Origin: JACJYC01 sp964558465
Lineage (GTDB): Bacteria; Bacteroidota; Bacteroidia; Chitinophagales; Saprospiraceae
Assembly (NCBI GenBank): GCA_964558465.1
Contig: CAZLEF010000013.1
Span: 40,058-104,057, forward strand
Length of the DNA stretch: 64,000 bases
Direction: 5' to 3'
In this document: positions 32,001 to 39,207 of the stretch, piece after piece
How the letters are laid out: every line of letters begins with the position of its first letter
How positions within the stretch are numbered: the stretch's first letter is position 1
Program-made: the position numbers and the translations under genes
Notes under the pieces: model-generated
Database searches by the model: none
What the model saw: only the letters and a program-made list of their open reading frames with translations
What the model was told of the DNA's origin: nothing

Positions 32001-34508
32001 AACCCTTCCATTGCCGGCCTTGCGCCCGGGGTGTATAATCTCCTTGTTACGGATACCAAAGGTTGTATCGGACAGAGTGCCGTCACCTTGAACAATCCTG
32101 AACCCATTACGCTGGAATTGACCGGACAAAACCCGGATTGCTTCGACAGCAATAACGGTGCTGTCTCCGCCGGGGTAAACGGAGGCACCGGGAACTTTTC
32201 GTTCGCGTGGGACAATGGCGCCGTTACCCAGAACATTACCGGCCTGGGGGCTGATGATTATTGTGTAACCGCTACCGATGCCAACGGATGCGTTGAAACC
32301 GCCTGTTTCAATATTGCCGCTCCCACCGCATTGGAGGTAATCTCCTTTGATGTCGTGCCCGTCGATTGTTTTGACAACGAAACGGGCTCGGCAACCGTCA
32401 ATGCGACCGGCGGGACCGGCCCATTGGATTACCTCTGGAACGATCCCCTGCAACAGATCAATCCTGAAGCCTCCTTTTTGGGCGCCGGCGTCTATACCGT
32501 TCAGATAACGGATGCCAACGGGTGCCAGATCACCGAAACAGTTGAAGTCACCCAACCGGCGTTATTATCCGTTTCTACCAGCGTATCAAACGTTTTGTGT
32601 AACAACGGATCCGATGGGTCTGCAACGGCCACCCCTGCCGGAGGCGTCGGCCCCTATACCTTTAGCTGGACAGGCGGCCATAGCGGTCCGCAGGTCGGCG
32701 GGCTTGTTGCAGGAAATTACGCTGTTACCGTTTTTGACAACAACGGATGCACTTCTCAAAACAACCTGACCATTGCGCAACCGGCCGAAGCAGTAAGCGT
32801 GATCGCAACCCAGACTTTCAAAGGGTGTAACGGGTTCTCAGATAATGCTGCCGAAGCGATTGCCGCCGGTGGAGTCGGAAACTATACCTACCAATGGAAT
32901 GACCCCGGCCAGCAGGGCGGAAGCCAGATTTCAGGCCTTGGAGCGCAGCCCTTTACAGTCGTAGCCACCGATGGAAACGGATGTCCAGCCTCCGCAACAG
33001 TCACCCTGGAAGATCTGCCTGCTATAACCGTGGGGATCATTGCTAATGAGCCTACCTGTAACGAGTACTCGGACGGCCGGATGGGGGTAAACCAGGTTGC
33101 CGGAGGCATCGGCAATGGAAACACCCTGAATTACACCTATTCCTGGAGCAACAACCAATCCGGCCTTACGATCCAGGGATTGGCCGGGGGCATCACCTAT
33201 ACCGTCACCGTGACGGATAACCAGGGTTGTGAAGGGGTCGGAAGCAGATTCCTTACGGACCCGGAACCGGTTACCTTCGAAACGACTTTTACCCCGGTTT
33301 CTTGTTTCGGCCTGGCCGACGGCACGGCTGCCGTCGTCAATATCGATGGCCCCAATAACCAGTATTCGGTTTCCTGGGGGGCCAACGCGGGGGGCCAGAC
33401 AAGTATCACCGCTTCCGGGCTCAGCGCCGGCGCTTATAACGTGACGGTTACGGATGACAAAGGGTGCTTTTCGTCCGGATCCGTTGCGGTAACCCAACCC
33501 GCTCCCCTGACCATCAATTCTAAAGCAAAGGATGCGGGTTGTTCCGGTGAACGGACTGGTTTTATCGTGCTGACCGTCGAGGGTGGAGTGCCCGGATACC
33601 AATACCAATGGTCAACAGGCGGATCCCTTGCACAGTTGAACGACCTTGCAGCAGGATCCTACACGGTAACCGTTCTGGATGCCAACAACTGCAGTTTGGT
33701 CGAGACCATCACTATTACCCAACCGGAGCCAATCCGCCCGGATTTGACACCAGAAGCTGTAACTTGTTTCGGCAGGCGGGACGGCTCCATCGCCATCCAG
33801 ACAGGCGGCGGCACGCCTCCTTTCCGCTACAGCCTGGACAATAATGAATTCAAAGGAACCAGCACCTTTATTGGTTTGCCTGCGGGCAATTACACGGTTT
33901 TTGTAAAAGATGCAAACAATTGTCTTTCCGCTGCACAGACGATGGTGGGCTCGCCCCCTGAATTTATCGTCGATGCCGGCGAAGACATCACCATTATCCT
34001 CGGCGACTCCACCCAACTGGAAGCTGCGGCAATCGACCCTGCTCCCGGGTTTGTTGAGTATGTCTGGTCCGAACCCTATGTTGGCACGCTGAGTTGCACC
34101 GAATGCGCCAATCCCTGGGCCAAACCCATGTACAGCATCATCTATGAACTGTTCGGGATTGATTCCAAGGGCTGCGAGGCCAGCGACCTGATCCGGGTCA
34201 ATGTTGAAAAACCTAGGGTGGCCATGGTCCCTACCGGGTTTACCCCCAATGAGGACCTGACCAACGATCTGCTGGTCGTACACGGCATGGAAGGAACCTA
34301 CGTCAAGGTGTTCAGGATATTCGACCGGTGGGGAGAACTGGTTTATCAGGATTCGGATTTTTATGTCAACGATTTTACCAGAGGCTGGGACGGCACCTTC
34401 AGGGGGCAACCGCTCAATGCCGGCGTTTTTGTTTGGCATCTTGAGGTGGTTTATCCCTACGATAATGCAGAGGCGTCATTCAAGGGCCAGACAACGATCA
34501 TCCGGTAA
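29049..34508 (+). CDS. Giant SprB-like adhesin: CUB, PKD, two P-domains, ten SprB repeats, T9SS type B tail
   Basis: The 1819-residue secreted protein has a signal peptide (LFLFISGSAFGQ) and a CUB-like domain to about residue 145. A PKD domain follows at about 165-250 (FEWEFGDGS), then two proprotein-convertase P-like domains ending WIFEWSINF and VLKSWSITF. About ten SprB repeats lie between 870 and 1640, each starting with a Cys motif such as RCNNGQDGS, DCFDNETGS or TCFGRRDGS and containing GGTG and YSW or similar. The C-terminus (VPTGFTPNEDLTNDLL, FRIFDRWGELVY, GWDGTFRGQPLNAGVFVW) is the gliding-motility-associated type B sorting domain. It should be exported by T9SS and displayed on the surface for adhesion or gliding. 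The SprF partner is directly downstream. Confidence 0.93.
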   Translation: MFMRTNYFVIPLFLFISGSAFGQNYLMNGTPINDCNGFFLDSGGNGDYGPNQNFTTTICSDGTNTHIKLVFSGVDMGPGDTLYFYDGTTVNPNTYLSNNYHFPPGAPFIIQATAENTSGCVTIRFVSNGSQQGPGWSAKIECLTACQTILSQVLTTDPPLVPADTGYIDICPGDRVAFSGAGLYPQNGVVYQHSDATSAFEWEFGDGSTAVGPNASHVYTEPGGYKVQLRIRDVKGCYNTNYLGLRIRVAGSPTFDTDELPDQICAGDTIALNSGAVLSNPETFLAGAIVSDSLALPDGTGSTYRDTVFITDFAPGQTFSGASNLESICVNMEHSWMHDLDIFLFCPNGDSIKLQDQEFIGNEVFLGIPYTADDAMNPMVPAPGVGYNYCWTAGAGLFTWTQHTNTFDPQTLPEGDYRPYESFAGLVGCPLNGEWALEVRDLWGEDNGWIFEWSINFAPGLFPDLEVFDPGIADYSLVESPFSIYYDQDSMVAVPTNAGQANFMVTATDGFGCVWDTSMVVPVLPPTHPECRSCEDLIASPQDAVICQNDDVAFNVASPIQAQTNITFEAFPNEPIGFSNHPPANPYYAYINVNSIRPLTLTNPNTQIISVCVNLETDYDSDIRLFLRAPGGQTLELSTGNGGSGDNYTNTCFTPTAATPITAGAAPFTGNFRPEGNWAVFNNANVEGNWALVVSDQFGINELGVLKSWSITFRSTNQVTYTWTPGTGLSCTNCANPVAAPAVTTTYYVNAADSYGCLARDTVLVGVVGDLEAPVVTCDITGDGQLTFWWTQVEAFEQYEVRITQNGVQGAWTGPYTGLSYMVDNLVNNDNVGLEVRVYGGAQPLLCIINSGSSSCIYDRCFLTLSEENITGVTCSGDSDGAASFSAVLNMGALTYFLDGSNDGQPTPDFSNLTGGPHFVVAQDIDGCTDTLDFVVPEPLEVLPVIQVVQEVRCNNGQDGSLTASATGGTGTFTYSWNNGAATANPSIAGLAPGVYNLLVTDTKGCIGQSAVTLNNPEPITLELTGQNPDCFDSNNGAVSAGVNGGTGNFSFAWDNGAVTQNITGLGADDYCVTATDANGCVETACFNIAAPTALEVISFDVVPVDCFDNETGSATVNATGGTGPLDYLWNDPLQQINPEASFLGAGVYTVQITDANGCQITETVEVTQPALLSVSTSVSNVLCNNGSDGSATATPAGGVGPYTFSWTGGHSGPQVGGLVAGNYAVTVFDNNGCTSQNNLTIAQPAEAVSVIATQTFKGCNGFSDNAAEAIAAGGVGNYTYQWNDPGQQGGSQISGLGAQPFTVVATDGNGCPASATVTLEDLPAITVGIIANEPTCNEYSDGRMGVNQVAGGIGNGNTLNYTYSWSNNQSGLTIQGLAGGITYTVTVTDNQGCEGVGSRFLTDPEPVTFETTFTPVSCFGLADGTAAVVNIDGPNNQYSVSWGANAGGQTSITASGLSAGAYNVTVTDDKGCFSSGSVAVTQPAPLTINSKAKDAGCSGERTGFIVLTVEGGVPGYQYQWSTGGSLAQLNDLAAGSYTVTVLDANNCSLVETITITQPEPIRPDLTPEAVTCFGRRDGSIAIQTGGGTPPFRYSLDNNEFKGTSTFIGLPAGNYTVFVKDANNCLSAAQTMVGSPPEFIVDAGEDITIILGDSTQLEAAAIDPAPGFVEYVWSEPYVGTLSCTECANPWAKPMYSIIYELFGIDSKGCEASDLIRVNVEKPRVAMVPTGFTPNEDLTNDLLVVHGMEGTYVKVFRIFDRWGELVYQDSDFYVNDFTRGWDGTFRGQPLNAGVFVWHLEVVYPYDNAEASFKGQTTIIR

Positions 34509-34578
34509 CATTTAAATCGGCGCTCTGATGACAAGGAAGCCTAAAAGCATGTTTTATCAACATTTTAAATCCGGTTTT

Positions 34579-35643
34579 ATGCGCAATCTTTACAAGATCA
34601 TAGCAGGAATCCTTTTTTTAATTTTTGTATCCGCTGAGGTCGCTGCACAGGATGCAAGGTTCGCTCAGTTTTATACCAGCCCGACACAACTGAACCCGGC
34701 CCTAACCGGCGTTTTCGACGGCCAGTACCGTTTCACAGCAAACTACCGGTCGCTGTATTCGAGTATTTTGGGGCGGGAATCGTTTAAAACACTGGCCGCC
34801 AGCGCTGAATTGCGGCACAGGGTCAACCGGAGCGGCGACTTCGCCGGGTTTGGTATCAATTTTCTGAAGGATGAGGTCGGGATCGCAGAATTCAGCCGCT
34901 TTCAGTCCACTTTCGGGGCATCTTATATGAAACAAATGGGGGGAGGCGGATACCGGTCCGCAGATCAATACCTTATTGCCGGCGCCCAGTTTGGGATCGG
35001 ACAACGAGGCTTTGACTGGGGCAAACTCTGGTTCAGTCAGCAATTTGACCAGGCCCAGGCCGTGGTGGATTATGGCGCAGCCAGCGGCGAGAATTTCCCG
35101 AACGACAAAACCAGGCTTTACATCGATTTTAATGCAGGCTTGCTTTGGTACGCCACGTTCGATGAAAACATGAGCATGTATTTTGGCGGCGCCATCCATC
35201 ACCTGAATACGCCAAATATTTCTTTTCTGGATGAAGCGGATGAAAAATTGTATTCCCGGTATACTATCCATGCCGGAGGCGAAGTCCCGTTTACCGACCA
35301 GTTGAGTTTTATGCCGGCGATTGCCTTTATGAAGCAAGGCCCCTCCCTCAGCACTACGGTTGGTGGAAATTTCCGGTATACCAACAGGGATTGGCGAGAA
35401 CTGGCTATCCGGGCCGGCGTTTGGGGGCATGTAGCCAACAAACTGGACAAAGGCATGGAAATGGACGCCCTGATCTTTACTGCTATCCTTGAAACCGGGC
35501 CGTTGAATATCGGCGTGAGTTACGATGTAACCACTTCGCTGCTCTCGAATGCAAATAACTCACGGGGCGCCTTTGAATTGTCGATGATCTATACCAGTCC
35601 GCCCAAAAACAAGCGGTACGCTGTCGAATGCCCGAGATTGTAA
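34579..35643 (+). CDS. PorP/SprF-family outer-membrane protein, partner of the upstream adhesin
   Basis: The 354-residue protein has a signal peptide (YKIIAGILFLIFVSAEVAAQ) followed by DARFAQFYTSPTQLNPALTG, the hallmark of PorP/SprF proteins, and a 14-strand-like barrel. SprF is needed for secretion or surface retention of SprB-type T9SS cargo with type B tails, and this gene follows such a cargo gene immediately. The frame begins at an ATG at 34528, 20 bp after the adhesin stop. I prefer the ATG at 34579, which gives a compact signal peptide, but 34528 and 34549 remain possible. Confidence 0.92.
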   Translation: MRNLYKIIAGILFLIFVSAEVAAQDARFAQFYTSPTQLNPALTGVFDGQYRFTANYRSLYSSILGRESFKTLAASAELRHRVNRSGDFAGFGINFLKDEVGIAEFSRFQSTFGASYMKQMGGGGYRSADQYLIAGAQFGIGQRGFDWGKLWFSQQFDQAQAVVDYGAASGENFPNDKTRLYIDFNAGLLWYATFDENMSMYFGGAIHHLNTPNISFLDEADEKLYSRYTIHAGGEVPFTDQLSFMPAIAFMKQGPSLSTTVGGNFRYTNRDWRELAIRAGVWGHVANKLDKGMEMDALIFTAILETGPLNIGVSYDVTTSLLSNANNSRGAFELSMIYTSPPKNKRYAVECPRL

Positions 35644-35645
35644 AT

Positions 35646-35685
35646 GAAAACGGGATGGAAGCCGATCAGGCGCCATCCCGTTTTC
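35646..35685. terminator. Bidirectional terminator between the SprF and amylase genes
   Basis: GAAAACGGGATGG (35646-35658) and CCATCCCGTTTTC (35673-35685) form a perfect 13-bp inverted repeat with a 14-nt loop. It begins two bases after the SprF stop and ends 18 bp before the stop of the convergent amylase gene. The A-rich left and T-rich right arm ends fit a rho-independent terminator working in both directions. Confidence 0.8.
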
Positions 35686-35703
35686 AAAAAGGCAAAAGCC
35701 GTT

Positions 35704-37149
35704 TCAAATATTTGGCGACCAGACCGAATAACTTTTTGGCGGGCACTGGATTTTCACCCATCCGCCGCCTTGCGTGGTTGGGTACCAGTTGGAATGCCCC
35801 GTAAAATCTTTTATCTGGGTGTTGTACCAGTTGGTCGGCACCCATCTTTCCTGCCAGTAGTCAGAATTATTCAAATACACGACGAGGCCGGGGCCGTTGT
35901 AGCCATTCCGCCTGGCAACGTATTCATCGTTATCCGCATATAGGATGGAGGTGGTGCCGGTTGCTTTATTGTTGTGGATCCAGATCAGGTTGTTCAGCCG
36001 TTCTTTGTTCAGCCATTCCTCATAGTCCCTGTAAAAGATGGTCGGATATCCTTCATGGGTAAGGATGTAAGCATAAGCCAGCATCTTGTTCCAGATCTCA
36101 TCCGTATCGTGATTTGCAACGAAGGTGACCGCCTTGTAAGGATTTCTTTTCCACATCATGTCGTCGTAAAGTACGGCCAGGTTATTTCCGTCAAAGGCGT
36201 CGTTCATTTTGTAATAGCAGGCAAAATCAAATACGCTGCTGTTGGCTTCATTGGCCCACCAGTTCAGGTAATCTACATTGGAATCCCAGAGTTCGCCGAC
36301 CGAAAAGCCGCCTACATGGTTTTTCCATTCCCTGACCACCCAGGGCGCAAATCCTTTGACATAGTCGAACCGCCATCCGTCAAATCCCATGACATTTTTA
36401 TAATATTTTCCTACACCGTCTGCCCGTTTCCAAAGCCAGTCCTGGACATTGGGCACTTCATGGCACAGGTCCGGAAATCCGCCGAAATACCCCTCGTCGT
36501 TGTTGTGTACCCCGTTGATATGAAAATCATGTTGCGTCCGGGTAAATTTGCCGGAGGCCACCTGGGTGAAATCGGTCCAGGTCTGGGTTCCGGTATATTG
36601 ATTATTTTCCAGTTGGCCGCCGCTGTTGTGGTTAATCACGATATCGGCGTATACTTTCATATTTTGCCCATGCGCCTCGGAAATTAAACTCGTCAACTCG
36701 GTCCTGGACCCAAACCGGGTTTCAACAGTGCCATTTTGATTGTATTCGCCGAAGTCGAAATAATCCGTAGGGTCGTAACCCATCGAAAAAGCTCCGTTTT
36801 GAGCCTTTGAGGCAGGCGGCAGCCAGATGGATTCAATCCCGGCGTTTGCCCAGGACGGCACTTTGGTTTTGGCAGTTTCCCACCACGTTCCGCCGGCGGG
36901 AACATCCCAGTAAAAAGCTTGCATCATCACACCTCCGCCCGGGCCTCCGGTATAGGACCTGGGGGATAATTCACTGTCATTATTGGCGTCAGTCCGGAAA
37001 GGAGAGCCATCATGGTGGGTTACGTGAACGATGTTGATTTTTCCTTCGATATCGGAAGGAAGGCTATCGGGGTTGTCGATTATTTCCTTGTTGCAGGCCG
37101 TAAAGAGGAGGAGAAAGGACCCAAGGAAAAAAGGTGTCAGATTTTTCAT
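35704..37149 (-). CDS. Alpha-amylase, GH13 (Thermococcales-like subfamily 7), lipoprotein
   Basis: The 481-residue protein has a lipoprotein signal (LLLFTAC, C19) and, after a linker of about 50 residues, a full GH13 catalytic domain. Region I is D169-IVINH; the nucleophile is D262 in GWRFDYVKG; the acid/base is E286 in SVGELWDS; and the transition-state Asp is D348 in VANHDTD. Long stretches (VMMQAFYWDVPAGG, FSMGYDPTDYFDFGEY, TIFYRDYEEWLNK, YSVWSPNI) closely follow the Pyrococcus/Thermococcus alpha-amylases as I remember them, including the C-terminal beta domain. It should cleave alpha-1,4-glucans at the cell surface or in the periplasm. An AraC-type regulator with starch-binding-like domains is encoded 181 bp upstream. 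No SusC/D genes are nearby. Confidence 0.93.
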   Translation of the reverse strand: MKNLTPFFLGSFLLLFTACNKEIIDNPDSLPSDIEGKINIVHVTHHDGSPFRTDANNDSELSPRSYTGGPGGGVMMQAFYWDVPAGGTWWETAKTKVPSWANAGIESIWLPPASKAQNGAFSMGYDPTDYFDFGEYNQNGTVETRFGSRTELTSLISEAHGQNMKVYADIVINHNSGGQLENNQYTGTQTWTDFTQVASGKFTRTQHDFHINGVHNNDEGYFGGFPDLCHEVPNVQDWLWKRADGVGKYYKNVMGFDGWRFDYVKGFAPWVVREWKNHVGGFSVGELWDSNVDYLNWWANEANSSVFDFACYYKMNDAFDGNNLAVLYDDMMWKRNPYKAVTFVANHDTDEIWNKMLAYAYILTHEGYPTIFYRDYEEWLNKERLNNLIWIHNNKATGTTSILYADNDEYVARRNGYNGPGLVVYLNNSDYWQERWVPTNWYNTQIKDFTGHSNWYPTTQGGGWVKIQCPPKSYSVWSPNI

Positions 37150-37330
37150 ACACGAATGGTTTTTAAAATATCAGTTCCTGGAAAAATTAAATGCCACGCT
37201 GCTGCGGTTTGTTGGCGGCACAAAAATATTGCAGGAAACGCGCCTGGTCGCGGCAGATTATAAATTGAGACGGAAATCAGGCAAACAGAAAGGCGCAAAT
37301 TATGAAATGACACGATTTCGCTGAATAAAT

Positions 37331-39181
37331 TCAGGCAATCCTCTGCAGGTAATCCCTGGGGGTGCATTGCTCCAGTTTTTTGAATGACCGGTTGAACGCT
37401 GATTTGGAATTAAATCCAACATCAAATGCCATGGACAACAAGGTGTGACTTCGGTGTTTTTCTTGCTGGACCAGCCTTTTGAATTCCCGGATGCGGTAAG
37501 AATTGACAAAATCATTAAAGTTCACCCGGTATCCCTCATTGATGACCCGGGATAGGGAATGCGGGGAAGTTCCGGAGAGCTCCGCAAGGCTGGTCAGATT
37601 GAGGTCCGGGTTTTTATAAGGCTGGTTGTTCAGCATTACTTGCTCGAGTCTTTCTTTTATTTTGTTCATTTCTTCTCCGCTCAGGGAGGCCGCCTTCTCC
37701 TGCTCTTCAACCCCTTGTTGGGTAATTGGCGCATCTGGTGCAGGCAGTTTGAAAATCTCAGGCTGGCGCATGGTATAATATCCGTGAAAAAAGGCGGTCA
37801 GGGCAAATGCCACCCACAGCGCGTCGGTGGTCTTGTCGGTCAAAAAACTCAGATCTGTTTCCATCCACCATCCCAATCCACCGATCACAAAGGTGATCCC
37901 CCAAATGATCAGGCAGATCATTTTAAGCCACATCACAACCTTGAGGTAGGCGAGGTTGGGGTTGGAAGCGTGTCTGTTTTCGGAGTCGACCTCGTATTGC
38001 CGGATAACACGGCGACAAAGAAACCAGTAAACGGAATTGAAAACAAGCCCGATTCCGGCCGACCAGACAAAAAACACTTTTAGATCCTGATTGACTACCG
38101 CGTCGATAAGCTCCTGTTTCGGCAAAAGGAAAAACGGCAGATAAATGGCTATTTGCCCAAACAAAGGGATAAAATGCAAGCCTTGTAAAAGAGGTTTTTC
38201 CCTGGATGGCAGCCGGAGCAGGTTGTTAATGTACCTCAGGAAAAGAGGTGCGTAAAGAAAATAGATCAGATCGGGCACTAACAACAGGCTGGGCGCCCAT
38301 TGAAATATCTCCCGGTCGTAAGTTGACACTCTGGATGCCAGTGCAACTGCCAGAGCCGCCAACAAAAATGATAATACCTTGTTGGCCGACCGGTTGTTGT
38401 TCTGGAGGGTATTGATGGCCAGGATCAGCAGCAAACTCTGGATCGCCGCCAGCAATAAAAAAAAGGTATAAAGATTGATGGGATTGCCCGACAGGTCTTC
38501 CCAGGATTCAATACGGGCTGCAATCCTTTTGGATGGATTTTTGCTCAGGATAAAAGACCGGTTCGAACGTGCGCGCCCGTTTTTGCGTCCTTCAATGGTT
38601 TTCCAGCTTCCCCTCGTGAATTTGAAATAAGTGGTATCTTTCATCAGGGGAACCAAAACCAGAATAGATCCGTCGGGTTGTTTTTTAAGTTGGTAGGCCG
38701 GATCGCCGGGGTACCAGCCGTTAAAATCGCCGACTGCAAAAATGCTGGCGTCGGGCGGGGTGTTGTCAGGAAGATTTTCAGCCACGACCTCCAGCCAGCC
38801 ATACCGGGGGTTCACGGGCAGATCATCCCAGTTCCATACTTTCAGAAAAATCGTATCCCCCTTACCCGGTCCGGCGTATCGCCGGTTGTCTACAAATTGT
38901 CCGGTTTCGTTGGTTTCGACCCGGTCCCAGCTTCCCCGGGTGACTTTGAATTCGAAAGGGGGCCTGACATCCTCCGGCAAAACAAGGGATAACCGGTCGG
39001 AACGATCGCGGAAAAACCGATAGGCCGTGTCGCCGGCCGTCCAATTGTTAAAGCTGCCGCTTAAAAAAATCGTATCGGATGGTGGTGTATTAGCCGGAAG
39101 AGGGTCCAAGATAAAGATCACCTGACCGTGAAGCGTCAGCGCCATAAGCAGTAATCCGATAACTCCCAAACGGCTGCGCAT
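37331..39181 (-). CDS. Membrane AraC-type regulator: two CBM20/48-like domains, seven TM helices, HTH
   Basis: The 616-residue protein combines a signal peptide (LLMALTLHGQ) with two immunoglobulin-like starch-binding-type modules: residues about 21-120 with SGSFNNWTAGD and FEFKVTRGSWDRVE, and 130-230 with VGDFNGWYPGD and FKFTRGSWKTIEG. Seven TM helices follow at about 236-470, then an AraC HTH pair at about 510-616 (LTSLAELSGTSPHSLSRVIN, MAFDVGFNSKSAFNRSFKK). The layout predicts a one-component receptor that senses a glucan or related ligand in the periplasm and acts on DNA at the membrane. The amylase gene lies 181 bp downstream and is the obvious target, but ligand and target are inferred. 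The sortilin-like gene ends 26 bp upstream. Confidence 0.88.
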   Translation of the reverse strand: MRSRLGVIGLLLMALTLHGQVIFILDPLPANTPPSDTIFLSGSFNNWTAGDTAYRFFRDRSDRLSLVLPEDVRPPFEFKVTRGSWDRVETNETGQFVDNRRYAGPGKGDTIFLKVWNWDDLPVNPRYGWLEVVAENLPDNTPPDASIFAVGDFNGWYPGDPAYQLKKQPDGSILVLVPLMKDTTYFKFTRGSWKTIEGRKNGRARSNRSFILSKNPSKRIAARIESWEDLSGNPINLYTFFLLLAAIQSLLLILAINTLQNNNRSANKVLSFLLAALAVALASRVSTYDREIFQWAPSLLLVPDLIYFLYAPLFLRYINNLLRLPSREKPLLQGLHFIPLFGQIAIYLPFFLLPKQELIDAVVNQDLKVFFVWSAGIGLVFNSVYWFLCRRVIRQYEVDSENRHASNPNLAYLKVVMWLKMICLIIWGITFVIGGLGWWMETDLSFLTDKTTDALWVAFALTAFFHGYYTMRQPEIFKLPAPDAPITQQGVEEQEKAASLSGEEMNKIKERLEQVMLNNQPYKNPDLNLTSLAELSGTSPHSLSRVINEGYRVNFNDFVNSYRIREFKRLVQQEKHRSHTLLSMAFDVGFNSKSAFNRSFKKLEQCTPRDYLQRIA

Positions 39182-39207
39182 GATTTATCCCTATGTTGCC
39201 CGGTAAT

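Noticed and set aside
31779..32555. 258-codon and similar leftward frames inside the adhesin gene
   Set aside because: Long GC-rich repeats keep the opposite strand open; sense-strand SprB repeats explain the sequence.
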